Below are positions 17,747-26,862 of a stretch of 64,000 nt of DNA, in pieces. The notes below the pieces were generated by a model that saw nothing but the letters and a program-made list of their open reading frames with translations, did no database searches and had not been told where the DNA came from. Each line of letters opens with the position of its first letter. Positions within the stretch are counted from its first letter, which is position 1. Both the position numbers and the translations under genes were made by a program. This DNA is from Mesosutterella faecium. Its GTDB lineage: Bacteria; Pseudomonadota; Gammaproteobacteria; Burkholderiales; Burkholderiaceae_F. Location of the stretch: positions 248,001-312,000 of the forward strand of contig NZ_JAKZJU020000001.1 in the NCBI RefSeq assembly GCF_022809315.2, in the 5' to 3' direction.

Positions 17747-19855
17747 TCAGTAAAGCCCCATGTAAAAAAGCACGAGGTCGATCGCCTTGATCAGCACGAA
17801 GGGGACGGCGAGGCCCCCCAGGCCGAAGACGATCACGTTGCGGCGCAGCAGCTTCATGGGCGAGGCCGCGCGCGTCGAGACGCCGCGGATCGCCACCGGG
17901 ATCAGCAGGAACATGACCAGCGCGTTGAAGATCACCGTCGAGAGCACCGCGCTCACGGGCGAGGCGAGGTGCAGGAAGTTGAGCACCTCGAGCTCCGGGT
18001 AGGTCACGGAAAACGCAGCCGGAATGATCGCGAAGTATTCGGCGATCACGTTGCTCACGGCGAATATCGTGATCGCCCCGCGGGTGAGCATCATCTGCTT
18101 GCCGATGTCGATGATGTCGAGCAGCTTCGTGGGATTGGAGTCGAGGTCGATCATGTTGCCCGCCTCCTTGGCCGCCTGGGTGCCGTTGCCCATCGCCACC
18201 GCCACGTCGGCCATCGCGAGCGCCGGCGCGTCGTTGGTGCCGTCGCCGCTCATGGCGACGAGCCTGCCTTCGGACTGCAGGCGGCGGATGATGGTGAGCT
18301 TGTCCTCGGGGTTCGCGTCCCCGATGAAGTCGTCGACGCCCGCCTCTGCGGCGATGGCCGCGGCGGTGTACTTGTTGTCGCCGGTGAGCATCACCGTGCG
18401 GATGCCCATCTCGCGCAGGCGCTTGAAGCGGTCGCGGATCCCCCTCTTCACCACGTCCTTGAGCTCCACGATGCCGAGCACCCGGTCGTTGTCGGCCACG
18501 ATAAGCGGGGTGGACCCGCGCCGGGCGGCGGAGACCGACTTCTGGGCGATCTCGGGCGGAACCGCGGCGCCCATGCCCTGCAGCCACTGCGCTATGGCGT
18601 CCATCGAGCCCTTGCGGATCCTGCTGCCCTCGAAGTCAATGCCCGACATGCGCGTCTGGGCGCTGAAGGCGAAGAATTTCGCGCCCTTGTAAAAATTGAC
18701 GTCGTGCTTCACGTTGTAGCGCTCGCGCGCGAGCCTCACGATCGAGCGCCCCTCCGGCGTCTCGTCGGCAATCGAGGCGGCCGCCGCGGCCTCCGCCAGC
18801 TCGAGCACGGTCACCCCCGGGCTGGGAAGAAAGGCGATCGCCTCGCGGTTTCCCACCGTGATCGTCCCGGTCTTGTCGAGCAGCAGCACGTCCACGTCGC
18901 CCGAAGCCTCCACCGCCCGGCCCGACATCGCGATGACGTTCGCCTTCATCATGCGGCTCATGCCTGCCACGCCGATGGTCGAGAGCAGTCCCGCGATCGT
19001 AGTCGGGATCACGCACACGAGGAAGGCGACCGCGGTGATGACCCGCACCGGCAGCCCGTGCCCCCCGTGGTTCGTCGCGTAAAAGGAAAAGGGCACCAGC
19101 GTCGAGCACGACAGCAGCAGGATCACCGTCATCGAGGTGAGCAGGATCGTGAGCGCGACCTCGTTGGGGGTGCGCCTCCTGCTCGAGCCGTCCACCATCG
19201 AGATCATCTTGTCGAGGAACGAGTCGCCCTGGTCGACGCTCACGCGCGCGATCAGCCGGTCGGAGAGCACCCGGGTGCCGCCCACGACGAGGTTCGAGCC
19301 CTCGCGGGGCTCGCGCACGACCGGGGCGGACTCGCCGGTCACGGCCGACTCGTCGACTGCGGCGACGCCCTCGATCACCTCCGCGTCGGCCGGGATGATG
19401 TCCCCGGGCTCGATGAGCAGCAGGTCGCCCTTCTTCAGGTTCTCCGCGAGCACGAGCTCAGGCGAGGCGGCCTCGGAGACCGAGCGGATGCGCTTGGCGA
19501 GGATTTCGCTGCGGGTGCCGCGCAGGGCGGTGGCCTGCGCCCGCCCGCGCTCCTCGGCGAGCGCCTCGGAGAAATTGCCGAGCCAGATGATGATCCAGAG
19601 CCAGACCGCGAGCGAGAACGCGAAGAAGGTCTCGCTCAGATGCCCCTCGGGCACGGGGGTGGGGAAGATCCACTCGTAGACGGCGAGGATCGTGACCACC
19701 ACGGCCGCCGTCCAGACGACGAACATGACCGGGTTGCGCATGACCGCCACGGGGTTGAGCCTGTAGAGGGCGAGCCCGAGGCACTGGAGCACGAGCTTCG
19801 GAGTGAAAAGCCGCCTTCGCAGCAGCCTGGCGGCATCGCGGTCTTCTTCCTGCAT
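17747..19855 (-). CDS. kdpB: Potassium-transporting P-type ATPase subunit KdpB
   Basis: 702 aa, usual length is about 680-700. This is the ATP-hydrolysing subunit of the high-affinity K+ pump KdpFABC. The phosphorylation motif DKTGT has its aspartate at residue 327; the actuator motif TGES is at 174-177, whose serine is the inhibitory phosphorylation site in E. coli. MSGDGTNDAPALAMADV forms the hinge, and AKEAGNMIDLDSNPTKL is family-specific. All catalytic motifs are intact, so the pump itself should work. It starts 4 bases after kdpA. Confidence 0.98.
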   Translation of the reverse strand: MQEEDRDAARLLRRRLFTPKLVLQCLGLALYRLNPVAVMRNPVMFVVWTAAVVVTILAVYEWIFPTPVPEGHLSETFFAFSLAVWLWIIIWLGNFSEALAEERGRAQATALRGTRSEILAKRIRSVSEAASPELVLAENLKKGDLLLIEPGDIIPADAEVIEGVAAVDESAVTGESAPVVREPREGSNLVVGGTRVLSDRLIARVSVDQGDSFLDKMISMVDGSSRRRTPNEVALTILLTSMTVILLLSCSTLVPFSFYATNHGGHGLPVRVITAVAFLVCVIPTTIAGLLSTIGVAGMSRMMKANVIAMSGRAVEASGDVDVLLLDKTGTITVGNREAIAFLPSPGVTVLELAEAAAAASIADETPEGRSIVRLARERYNVKHDVNFYKGAKFFAFSAQTRMSGIDFEGSRIRKGSMDAIAQWLQGMGAAVPPEIAQKSVSAARRGSTPLIVADNDRVLGIVELKDVVKRGIRDRFKRLREMGIRTVMLTGDNKYTAAAIAAEAGVDDFIGDANPEDKLTIIRRLQSEGRLVAMSGDGTNDAPALAMADVAVAMGNGTQAAKEAGNMIDLDSNPTKLLDIIDIGKQMMLTRGAITIFAVSNVIAEYFAIIPAAFSVTYPELEVLNFLHLASPVSAVLSTVIFNALVMFLLIPVAIRGVSTRAASPMKLLRRNVIVFGLGGLAVPFVLIKAIDLVLFYMGLY

Positions 19856-19859
19856 CGCC

Positions 19860-21566
19860 TCAGGCTCCTCCCCAGAAAAGCCGGATGCCCTCGACCACCG
19901 GCCCGAGCGAGAGCGCGGGCAGGTAGGTGATGATCGAGATCACCACGGCGACCAGGATGAAAATGAGGGAGAAGACCGGGCCGTCGGTGCTGATGCCCTG
20001 GGCGGAATGGGTCACCCGGGGCTTGGAGGCCATGTTGCCTGCCACGGCGAGCAGCGCGGTCATCGTGAAAAGGCGGCTCACCCACATGCAGATGCCGAGC
20101 GCCGTGTTGTAGAAGGGCGAGTTCGCCGCGAGCCCGCCGAAGGCGGCCCCGTTGTTGTTCGAAACCGAGGAGAAGGCAAAGAGGATCTCGGTGAAGCCGT
20201 GCGGGCCGGAGGAGGTCACGGCGTTCGTGCCGGCCTCGGTCACGCAGGCCACCGCGGTGCCGATGAGCGTGCAGATCGCCGGCACGAGCAGCGCCACGCA
20301 CACCATCTTCATGTCGTAGGCGTCGATCTTCTTGCCGATGTAGCGGGGCGTGCGCCCGATGAGCATGCCCAGCACGAAAACCGCGACGATGGCGAGCCCG
20401 AGCATCGTGTAAAGGCCGGAGCGGGCGCCCCCGAAGACCACGTCGCCCAGCTCGATCAGCCAGAGCACGACCCCGCCGCCCAGCGGCAGCATCGAGTCGT
20501 AGGAGCCGGCGGCCGAACCCGCGGAGCTCGCCGCCGAGGTCGCGGAGAACAGCGAGGTGAGCATCGTCCCGAGCCGCACCTCCTTGCCCTCCATGTTGCC
20601 GAAGCCGGGCGAGACGCCCTGCGCGGTGATGAGGGGATTGGCGCGCCCCTCCGACCAGGCGATGAGCAGGAACGCCGCGGTGAAGACGAGCGCCATGCCG
20701 AAAAGGATGGAAAAGCCCTCGCGCACGTTGCCCGTCATGCGCCCGTAGGCGAACACGAGGCTGCTCGCCATGAGCAGCATCATGACGATCTGCACGAGGC
20801 AGATGAAGGCGGTGGGCGTCGCGAACGGGTGGGCGGAGTTCGCGTTGAAGAAGCTGCCGCCGGTCACGGTGAGCAGCCGCAGCGCCTCCTGCGAGGCCGC
20901 GGGGCCCACCGCGATGTGCTGCGTCGCCCCCTCGAGCGTCTTCAGGGTGATCATGGCCTGGTCGGTCTGCACGCAGCCCTGGGAGACGAAAAGCAGCGAG
21001 ACGAGAAACGCCGAGGGCACCATGAGCCAGAGCACGCAGCGCACCATGTCCTGCCAGGCGTTGCCGAGCGAGGGCTCGCGGCTCTGCACGAGCCCCCGCG
21101 CGAAGGCAAACGCGGCGACCACGCCGATCGAGGACGACAGGAACACGAGCACCGTGAGCCCCACGGTCTGCGAGAGCAGGCTCATCGTGCTCTCGCCCGC
21201 GAAGGACTGCCAGGTCGTGCTCGTGGAGAAGGACACGGCCGCGTTGAAGGCGAGGTCGGGCGAGAGCCCCGGATAGTGCAGGGGGTTGAGGGGCAGGAGG
21301 TCCTGGAAGCGGAAGATGAGGTAGGCGGCCACCGTCCCCACGACGGTGAGCGCGATGAGCGACAGGCAGTACTCGTGCCAGTCCATCGGCCTGCGCCCGC
21401 TCTCGCCCAGCGGAAAGAGAAAGACGCCCTCCACGCGGCGCATCCAGGCAAAGCGCCCCGCGAGCCTGCCGCTGAACACCGCGTCCATGTACAGGCCGAG
21501 AGGCACGCTCGCGGTGAAGATCACCGCGAAGACCCCGAGCAACAGGAAGACCGCGGAAAGTTTCAT
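19860..21566 (-). CDS. kdpA: Potassium-transporting ATPase potassium-binding subunit KdpA
   Basis: 568 aa, about ten membrane segments, a SKT-type channel-like subunit that holds the K+ selectivity filter. Conserved stretches include FNTAVSFSTSTTWQ-like FNAAVSFSTSTTWQ, NANSAHPFATPTAF, GYTEILFAFSSVSNNNGAAFGGL-like segments (here GFTEILFAFSSVSNNNGAAF) and TAVACVTEAGTNAV. Its ATG overlaps the kdpF stop by one base (TGATG), which implies translational coupling. Confidence 0.98.
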   Translation of the reverse strand: MKLSAVFLLLGVFAVIFTASVPLGLYMDAVFSGRLAGRFAWMRRVEGVFLFPLGESGRRPMDWHEYCLSLIALTVVGTVAAYLIFRFQDLLPLNPLHYPGLSPDLAFNAAVSFSTSTTWQSFAGESTMSLLSQTVGLTVLVFLSSSIGVVAAFAFARGLVQSREPSLGNAWQDMVRCVLWLMVPSAFLVSLLFVSQGCVQTDQAMITLKTLEGATQHIAVGPAASQEALRLLTVTGGSFFNANSAHPFATPTAFICLVQIVMMLLMASSLVFAYGRMTGNVREGFSILFGMALVFTAAFLLIAWSEGRANPLITAQGVSPGFGNMEGKEVRLGTMLTSLFSATSAASSAGSAAGSYDSMLPLGGGVVLWLIELGDVVFGGARSGLYTMLGLAIVAVFVLGMLIGRTPRYIGKKIDAYDMKMVCVALLVPAICTLIGTAVACVTEAGTNAVTSSGPHGFTEILFAFSSVSNNNGAAFGGLAANSPFYNTALGICMWVSRLFTMTALLAVAGNMASKPRVTHSAQGISTDGPVFSLIFILVAVVISIITYLPALSLGPVVEGIRLFWGGA

Positions 21567-21667
21567 CAGTCAAGCAGCTCCGCGTTGAACAGCACGGCAA
21601 GGAGGTAGATCAGCACGAGCGCTGCGGCGATGCCCCCCAGCCACAGGATCCAGGCCGGGTCAGTCAT
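21566..21667 (-). CDS. kdpF: K(+)-transporting ATPase subunit KdpF
   Basis: 33 aa, starting MTDPAWILWLGG and ending FNAELLD. It is a single membrane helix (about 7-28) of the size and position expected for KdpF, the lipid-like stabilizing peptide of KdpFABC. The ATG overlaps the stop of the 31-aa ORF upstream (ATGA), and its own stop overlaps the kdpA ATG. It is short enough to be missed by length-filtered gene calling. Confidence 0.88.
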   Translation of the reverse strand: MTDPAWILWLGGIAAALVLIYLLAVLFNAELLD

Positions 21668-21759
21668 CTGCGCCCCCTGTATTTGCGGCAAATGCCGAGG
21701 AAAACCAGCGCGAGCCACACCAGGGCGGCGAAAAGCGCCGCGTAGAGAACGTCGCCCAT
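21664..21759 (-). CDS. 31-aa putative membrane peptide upstream of kdpF
   Basis: Starts MGDVLYAALFAALVWLALVF and ends LGICRKYRGRR: one hydrophobic helix (about 4-24) followed by a strongly basic tail, so an N-out/C-in single-span peptide by the positive-inside rule. A GGGAGG ribosome site lies 11-17 bases upstream, inside the end of folK. Its stop overlaps the kdpF ATG in ATGA. The helix and the tight coupling to kdpF argue for a real, Kdp-related product. No function is known to me. It is not KdpF itself, which follows. Confidence 0.6.
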   Translation of the reverse strand: MGDVLYAALFAALVWLALVFLGICRKYRGRR

Positions 21760-21760
21760 A

Positions 21761-22285
21761 TCATCCCCCCTCCCCCCGGCCGCCGCTGCCGAGCCGCTCG
21801 ATCCGCTGCTGCGACACGGCTCCGAGGAAATTCCGGGCCGGCCCGCGGCCGGGGATCACGGCTTCGGGATCGAGCTCGAGCAGCGGCTCGAGCACGAAGG
21901 CCCGCTCGTGCATCCTCGGATGCGGCACGACAAGCTCCGGCGCGAGGCTGATCTGAAGCCCGCCGTAGAGCTCGAGGTCCAGGTCGATCGTCCGCGGCGC
22001 GTTGTGCACGCCGGGCGGCCTCACGCGCCCGAGCTCGCGCTCGATCTGCTGCAGGCCGTGCAGCAGCTCCAGCGGCGGCAGCGTCGTCTCGACCAGGGCC
22101 GCCGCGTTCGTGTAGTCGGGCCCACCGGCGTCCACCGGGGCGCTGCGGTAGAGGCTGCTCATCCGCACCGAGAGCACGCCCGGCAGCGAGGCGATCCGGC
22201 GCGCCGCCTCCCGAAGCGCCGCGGGCGCGTCGCCGAGGTTCGCGCCAAGCCCGACGCAGGCCGTCACCGGAGAGCGCTCTGTCAT
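21761..22285 (-). CDS. folK: 2-amino-4-hydroxy-6-hydroxymethyldihydropteridine diphosphokinase
   Basis: 174 aa. It transfers pyrophosphate from ATP to hydroxymethyl-dihydropterin in folate synthesis. Motifs are CVGLGANLGDA at the start, SSLYRSAPV, NAAALVET, RTIDLDLELYG (metal-binding Asp pair) and VPHPRMHERAFVLEPLLEL. It begins 4 bases after pcnB, and only one base separates its stop from the ATG of the small kdp-linked ORF, so pcnB-folK appears to continue into the kdp genes. Confidence 0.96.
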   Translation of the reverse strand: MTERSPVTACVGLGANLGDAPAALREAARRIASLPGVLSVRMSSLYRSAPVDAGGPDYTNAAALVETTLPPLELLHGLQQIERELGRVRPPGVHNAPRTIDLDLELYGGLQISLAPELVVPHPRMHERAFVLEPLLELDPEAVIPGRGPARNFLGAVSQQRIERLGSGGRGEGG

Positions 22286-22289
22286 CGCC

Positions 22290-23879
22290 TCAGCCCTCCC
22301 TCACGTCCGGATCGGCCTTGGCCGGCCGGTAGGGGCGCTGCTGGCGCGTGAGCTTCCGGTCGGATTCCGGCGGCACGAAAAACGTGGTCGGGGCCTCGGG
22401 GGCCTTCGCGCGGCTGCGGCGCCGCCTCGGGCCGCGCAGGCGCCTGCGGCCCCCGGCCGCGTCCCCGGCTTCCTCGCCCTGCGGGCGCGGGATCGGCCCC
22501 TGGCCGGGCTGCGGATTGAGGGCGAGGGAGGCGGCCTCGGCGGGCTGCAGGGGCGAGGCCCGCCGCTTTGCGGAGCCGGCCCTGCGGGCCTCCTTTTCGG
22601 CCTCCGCGACCAGCGCGTGGCGTTCCTGCTCGTCGGCCTCGTAGAAGTTCTTCCACCACTGCACGACCTCGATCGGGACCTGGCCGATCTGCGCACGCAG
22701 CATCATGAAGTCGTAGGCCGCGCGGTACTTGGGGTGCTCGACCAGCCCGAAGGGCGCCTTGCCGTAGCGGCGCTCGAAGCGGTACTGCAGCATCCAGATG
22801 AGGCGGATGTCGGCGATGTAGCGGCGCTGGATCGTGAGGTCGCGGCACTGGCTGTCAAGCACGAGCCCGCTCGCGTCGTAGAGCGCCTGGGGGCGGCTCT
22901 CGCCCTTGGCGATGAAGGAGTTCCAGCGCTTGAGCGTCTGCGGCCACAGCAGCGTCGCAAAAAGGAAGGCGGGCGAGGTTTTCTTGCCCGCATTGATGCG
23001 CTCGTCGGTCCTCTGGAGAGCGAGCATCAGGAATTTCTCGCCCTCGGAGGCGGTGTCCATCAGGTCGAGCACCGGCAGCAGCCCGTGGTGCAGCCCCTCG
23101 CGCTTGAACTCCCTGATGCAGGCCAGGGCGTGGCCGCTCGTGAGCAGCTTGATGATTTCGTCAAAGAGCCGCGCGTCGGGCACGTTCTTGAGCAGCGGGG
23201 CCATCTTCGGGATGGGGCGCCGCGTCTCCTCGTCGATGCGGAAGCCGAGCTTCGAGGCGATGCGCACCGCCCGCATCATCCTCACCGGGTCCTCGCGGTA
23301 GCGCACCTCGGGGTCGCCGATGATGCGCAGGCACTTCGCGCGAAGATCCTCGTAGCCGTTGTGGTAATCGAGGATCTCCTGGGTGGCGGGGTTGTAGTAG
23401 AGCGAGTTGATCGTGAAGTCGCGGCGGGCCGCGTCCTCCCACATCTCGCCGTAGATGTTGTCGGAGATCACGCGCCCGTTCTCGTCCTTGCGCACGCCCT
23501 GGGTGTCGAGCGAGCGGAAGGTCGCGCATTCAATCACCTCGCGGCCGAAAATCACATGCACGAGCTTGAAGCGCCGGCCGATGATGATCGCGCGCCGCTC
23601 GCAGGCCTTCACCTGCTCGGGCGTCGCGTCGGTGGCGACGTCGAAGTCCTTCGGCGTCACCCCGAGCAGCATGTCGCGGACCGCGCCGCCGACGATGTAG
23701 GCCTTGAAGCCGCGCCGCTGCAGCGCCTCGCAGGTCCGTATCGCCTGCCAGGCGACGAGCTTCGGGTCGATGCCGTGGACCGAGGCCGGAATGATCCTCG
23801 GAGTCTTCTGAACCTGCGTGCCGGCCGTCACGCCGAGCATGTTCCTTACCTTGCGTACAAAAGTCTGAAAAACTGCCAT
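22290..23879 (-). CDS. pcnB: Poly(A) polymerase I
   Basis: 529 aa from the chosen ATG (MAVFQTFVRKV). A longer frame reaches 23936 but would overlap hda by 29 bases. It adds 3' poly(A) tails that trigger RNA decay. The nucleotidyltransferase head shows YIVGGAVRDMLLG followed by KDFDVATD (metal-binding Asp pair), then ECATFR and the RDFTINSLYY segment. The C-terminus (about 440-529) is an Arg/Pro-rich, probably disordered RNA-binding tail. Ribosome site weak (AAAG). Second gene of hda-pcnB-folK. Confidence 0.93.
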   Translation of the reverse strand: MAVFQTFVRKVRNMLGVTAGTQVQKTPRIIPASVHGIDPKLVAWQAIRTCEALQRRGFKAYIVGGAVRDMLLGVTPKDFDVATDATPEQVKACERRAIIIGRRFKLVHVIFGREVIECATFRSLDTQGVRKDENGRVISDNIYGEMWEDAARRDFTINSLYYNPATQEILDYHNGYEDLRAKCLRIIGDPEVRYREDPVRMMRAVRIASKLGFRIDEETRRPIPKMAPLLKNVPDARLFDEIIKLLTSGHALACIREFKREGLHHGLLPVLDLMDTASEGEKFLMLALQRTDERINAGKKTSPAFLFATLLWPQTLKRWNSFIAKGESRPQALYDASGLVLDSQCRDLTIQRRYIADIRLIWMLQYRFERRYGKAPFGLVEHPKYRAAYDFMMLRAQIGQVPIEVVQWWKNFYEADEQERHALVAEAEKEARRAGSAKRRASPLQPAEAASLALNPQPGQGPIPRPQGEEAGDAAGGRRRLRGPRRRRSRAKAPEAPTTFFVPPESDRKLTRQQRPYRPAKADPDVREG

Positions 23880-23907
23880 TTCTTTATTTTCATCAAGAGC
23901 CCGCCCT

Positions 23908-24615
23908 TCAGGCCGAAGGCTGCGGGCGGGCGTCATCCTGGCCTTCCTCCGCGCGCTTCGGGGCGAAGCACTGGCGCACGAGCGCGCGGGTGACGCGCCG
24001 GGAAGTCTTCAGCGCGTAGCGCTCCACCTCGAACACCGCCTCGGTGAGCGTGCCCATGTCGCGCGGCAGGTGCAGCAGCAGCCACTGCCGGGCGTCGTCC
24101 GGCAGCTCGATCCTGCTGTCGCGGGCGATCTTGGCGAGCGCCCGGTCCTTCTGCTCGTCGGTGAGCGGCCGCACCTGGAACACGAGCCCCCAGGACAGCC
24201 TCGAGAGCACGTCCGGACGGCCCTTCATCTGGGAGGGCGGGCGGCTGCCCGCCGTGACGAGGCAGTAGTCCGGAACCCCGCCGCTGCCGGGGTGCGCGTG
24301 CACCTCGTTCATGAGATCGAAGAGCTGCTGCTGCTCGGGCTCGGAGAGCTCGTCGACGTCGTCGACCGTGTAGATGCGCCTGCCGGGCGCGAACCGGGGC
24401 ACCCGCTCAAATCCCGCGAGGGGATCGATCGCGTGCAGAAGGTGCGTGCGGCCCACGCCGGCCCCGCCCCAGATGTAAATGAACTGGGCGGAAGGCCGGG
24501 CGTTCTCGACTGCGGAGAGCACGGCGACGAGCTCAGCGTTGTCGCCTACGGCGAAATTGCCAAGACTCGGCGCCGGCCGGATCTGCAGGTCCAGTGTGAG
24601 CTGCTCTTGTGCCAT
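23908..24615 (-). CDS. hda: DnaA regulatory inactivator Hda
   Basis: 235 aa, a DnaA-like AAA+ protein without the DNA-binding domain. Residues 5-10 (QLTLDL) are a clean clamp-binding motif, by which Hda docks on the DNA-loaded beta sliding clamp to stimulate DnaA-ATP hydrolysis after initiation. The P-loop reads GGAGVGRTHLL; Arg in place of the usual Lys is normal for Hda. Walker B is RIYTVDDVDEL and sensor regions follow. It is divergent from purM, a common betaproteobacterial arrangement. Confidence 0.93.
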   Translation of the reverse strand: MAQEQLTLDLQIRPAPSLGNFAVGDNAELVAVLSAVENARPSAQFIYIWGGAGVGRTHLLHAIDPLAGFERVPRFAPGRRIYTVDDVDELSEPEQQQLFDLMNEVHAHPGSGGVPDYCLVTAGSRPPSQMKGRPDVLSRLSWGLVFQVRPLTDEQKDRALAKIARDSRIELPDDARQWLLLHLPRDMGTLTEAVFEVERYALKTSRRVTRALVRQCFAPKRAEEGQDDARPQPSA

Positions 24616-24671
24616 TTAAAGCGGTCGGACCTCGGTGAGCCGCGCCGCGCTGAAAAACAGGCGGTCTGAAA

Positions 24672-24700
24672 CTGACTTCACGGAAAGCCTAGACTAGAAT
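24672..24700 (+). promoter_or_regulatory. Candidate sigma-70 promoter of purM
   Basis: CTGACT (24672-24677), a 17-base spacer and TAGAAT (24695-24700), 75 bases before the purM ATG in the hda-purM divergent gap. Confidence 0.45.
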
Positions 24701-24775
24701 CTTTAGAATAATGTAACTGCGCAGGGTGAAGTTTACCGCGCTCCTCTTTTCTCATGTTTCTCTGAGACCGCACTC

Positions 24776-25807
24776 ATGACACAACTTTCGTACGATGCCG
24801 CCGGCGTTTCCATCGACAACGGCGATGAACTGGTCGAACGCATCAAGCCTTTCGCAAAGCGCACCCTGATTCCGGGAGTCCTCGGCTCCATCGGGGGCTT
24901 CGGCGCGCTTTTTGAAATCAGCAGAGACTACAGGGAGCCGGTGCTCGTGACCGGCACGGACGGCGTCGGCACGAAGCTGATGCTCGCGTTCCGGCTGAAC
25001 CGCCACGACACCGTGGGCCAGGACCTGGTCGCCATGAGCGTGAACGACGTGCTGGTGCAGGGCGCGAAGAACGTCTTTTTCCTCGACTACTTCTCCTGCG
25101 GGAAGCTCGACGTCGACATCGCCGAGCGCGTGGTGAAGGGCGTCGCCCGGGGCTGCGAGCTCGCGGGCTGCGCGCTCATCGGCGGGGAGACGGCCGAGAT
25201 GCCGGGCATGTACCCCGAGGGCGAGTACGACCTCGCGGGCTTCGCCGTGGGCGTGGTGGAGAAGTCGAAGATCATCGACGGCTCGGCCGTGAAGCCGGGC
25301 GACGCCGTGCTCGGGCTGGCCTCCTCCGGCCCGCACAGCAACGGCTTCTCCCTCATCCGCAAGGTGGTCGAGGTAAGCGGCGCGGACTGGAACATGCCCT
25401 TTGACGGAGCGACCCTCGCCGACCGGCTGATGGAGCCCACGCGCATTTACTGCAAGTCCGTGATGAAGGTGCTCGAGCAGGTGCCGGTGCACGCGATGGC
25501 CCACATCACGGGCGGCGGCCTCGTCGAAAACGTTCCGCGCGTCATCCCGCAGCACAGCCAGGTGGTGATCCACCGCGACGCCTGGAAGCGGCCGGCGATC
25601 TTCGACTGGCTGCAGCAGCAGGGCGGCATCGCCGACGATGAGATGCTGCGCGTCTTCAACAACGGCATCGGCATGGTGGTGGTCGTCCCCGCCGAGGCGA
25701 AGGACGCCGCCCGGGCCGCCTTCGAGCGCGAGGGCGAAAAGGTCTACGAGCTGGGCGAAGTCGTCCCCCGCCGCGATCCGAAGGATCCCGGCTGCATCGT
25801 GATCTGA
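24776..25807 (+). CDS. purM: Phosphoribosylformylglycinamidine cyclo-ligase (AIR synthetase)
   Basis: 343 aa, standard length. It closes the imidazole ring to make AIR in purine synthesis. Conserved segments: N-terminal [55 protein letters not shown] and [16 protein letters not shown]. Monocistronic, with a promoter upstream and a strong terminator after it that reaches into the end of miaA. Confidence 0.98.
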   Translation: MTQLSYDAAGVSIDNGDELVERIKPFAKRTLIPGVLGSIGGFGALFEISRDYREPVLVTGTDGVGTKLMLAFRLNRHDTVGQDLVAMSVNDVLVQGAKNVFFLDYFSCGKLDVDIAERVVKGVARGCELAGCALIGGETAEMPGMYPEGEYDLAGFAVGVVEKSKIIDGSAVKPGDAVLGLASSGPHSNGFSLIRKVVEVSGADWNMPFDGATLADRLMEPTRIYCKSVMKVLEQVPVHAMAHITGGGLVENVPRVIPQHSQVVIHRDAWKRPAIFDWLQQQGGIADDEMLRVFNNGIGMVVVVPAEAKDAARAAFEREGEKVYELGEVVPRRDPKDPGCIVI

Positions 25808-25866
25808 TCCCCTTCCGGGGTGAAAGAGGCGCCTTCCCCTGATGCCGGGGGCGGGCGCCCATCCGG

Positions 25867-25914
25867 GCCGAAGGCCTGCAGGGGCGCCGCTCCTCAGGCC
25901 TTCGGCTTTTCTTT
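25867..25914 (+). terminator. Strong purM terminator overlapping the miaA 3' end
   Basis: A perfect 12-bp stem, GCCGAAGGCCTG (25867-25878) / CAGGCCTTCGGC (25895-25906), with a 16-base loop and TTTTCTTT after it. The 3' arm and T-tract lie inside the last codons of the converging miaA gene. Confidence 0.85.
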
Positions 25915-26862
25915 GTCCGCAGCCGCGGGCAGCCCCCAGGGCTGGCCGGAGAGCGCCCCGGCGGCCTTCAGCCCCGCCTCCTTCGCGCAGGGATCGAAGA
26001 CGGCCGAGACGGGCATGGAGCGCAGCCAGGTGATCTGCCGCTTGGCCAGCTGGCGCGTCGCGGCGACCGCCTTTTCACGGAACTGCCGCTCGGAGACGCC
26101 TCCCCCGAGGAACTCGAGGGCCTGGCGGTAGCCGACCGAGCGCATGGCGGGGCTGTCCGGGTCGAACCCGGGCAACGCGGCGAGCCTCTTCACTTCCTGC
26201 AGGAACCCCGCGGCGAGCATCGCGTCGAACCGCCGCGCGATCCGCTCGTGCAGCCAGGCCCGGTCGGAGGGGATGAGGGCGGCCGTGAAAAACGAGAACG
26301 GCGCCTTTTTCGGGGGGTGCTCGGCAAGCAGCTCGGTCATCGTCCTGCCCGTCATCCGGTAAAGCTCGAGGGCCCGGCTGATTCTCTGGCTGTCCAGGGG
26401 CTTGAGCCGCGCGGCCGCCTCGGGGTCGACCCGGGCGAGCTCGGCGTGCATCGCCTCCCAGCCGCGCCGCGCGCCTTCCCGGAGAACCTCCCCGCGCACC
26501 TGCGGGTCCGTGCCCGGCAGGTCCGAGAGCCCGCGCAGCAGCGCGTTCGCATAGAGCATGGTGCCGCCCGCGAGCACCGGCAGCCTCCCCCTCGCGCGGA
26601 TCTCAGGCACCAGCCGGCAGACGTCGGAAAAGAAATCGGCCACGCTGTAGGGCTCGCCGATGTCGCGGATGTCGATCAGGTGGTGGACCACGGCGAGGCG
26701 CTCCGCGCGCGTGGGCTTGGCGGTGCCGACGTCCATGCCGCGGTAGACCAGGGCCGAGTCGATGGAAACAATCTCGGCGGGCAGCCGGCGGGCGAGCTCG
26801 AGCGCGAGCGCGGTCTTGCCGCTTGCGGTGGGCCCGAGGATCATCAGAGCGTCAAAGGCCAT
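25894..26862 (-). CDS. miaA: tRNA dimethylallyltransferase
   Basis: 322 aa from the ATG giving [17 protein letters not shown]. It adds a dimethylallyl group to A37 of tRNAs that read UNN codons. Motifs are the P-loop [37 protein letters not shown] and [14 protein letters not shown]. The ATG overlaps the mutL stop by one base, so translation is probably coupled to mutL. The C-terminal KEKPKA codons double as part of the purM terminator. Confidence 0.96.
   Translation of the reverse strand: MAFDALMILGPTASGKTALALELARRLPAEIVSIDSALVYRGMDVGTAKPTRAERLAVVHHLIDIRDIGEPYSVADFFSDVCRLVPEIRARGRLPVLAGGTMLYANALLRGLSDLPGTDPQVRGEVLREGARRGWEAMHAELARVDPEAAARLKPLDSQRISRALELYRMTGRTMTELLAEHPPKKAPFSFFTAALIPSDRAWLHERIARRFDAMLAAGFLQEVKRLAALPGFDPDSPAMRSVGYRQALEFLGGGVSERQFREKAVAATRQLAKRQITWLRSMPVSAVFDPCAKEAGLKAAGALSGQPWGLPAAADKEKPKA

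Noticed and set aside
12839..19930. Several long plus-strand frames of 649-1104 codons opposite the antiporter and kdp genes
   Set aside because: Antisense frames of high-GC coding sequence; the minus-strand genes have clear family motifs throughout.
23908..24615. Hda P-loop has Arg instead of Lys
   Set aside because: Normal for Hda; E. coli Hda has the same GAGR pattern, so it is not an anomaly.
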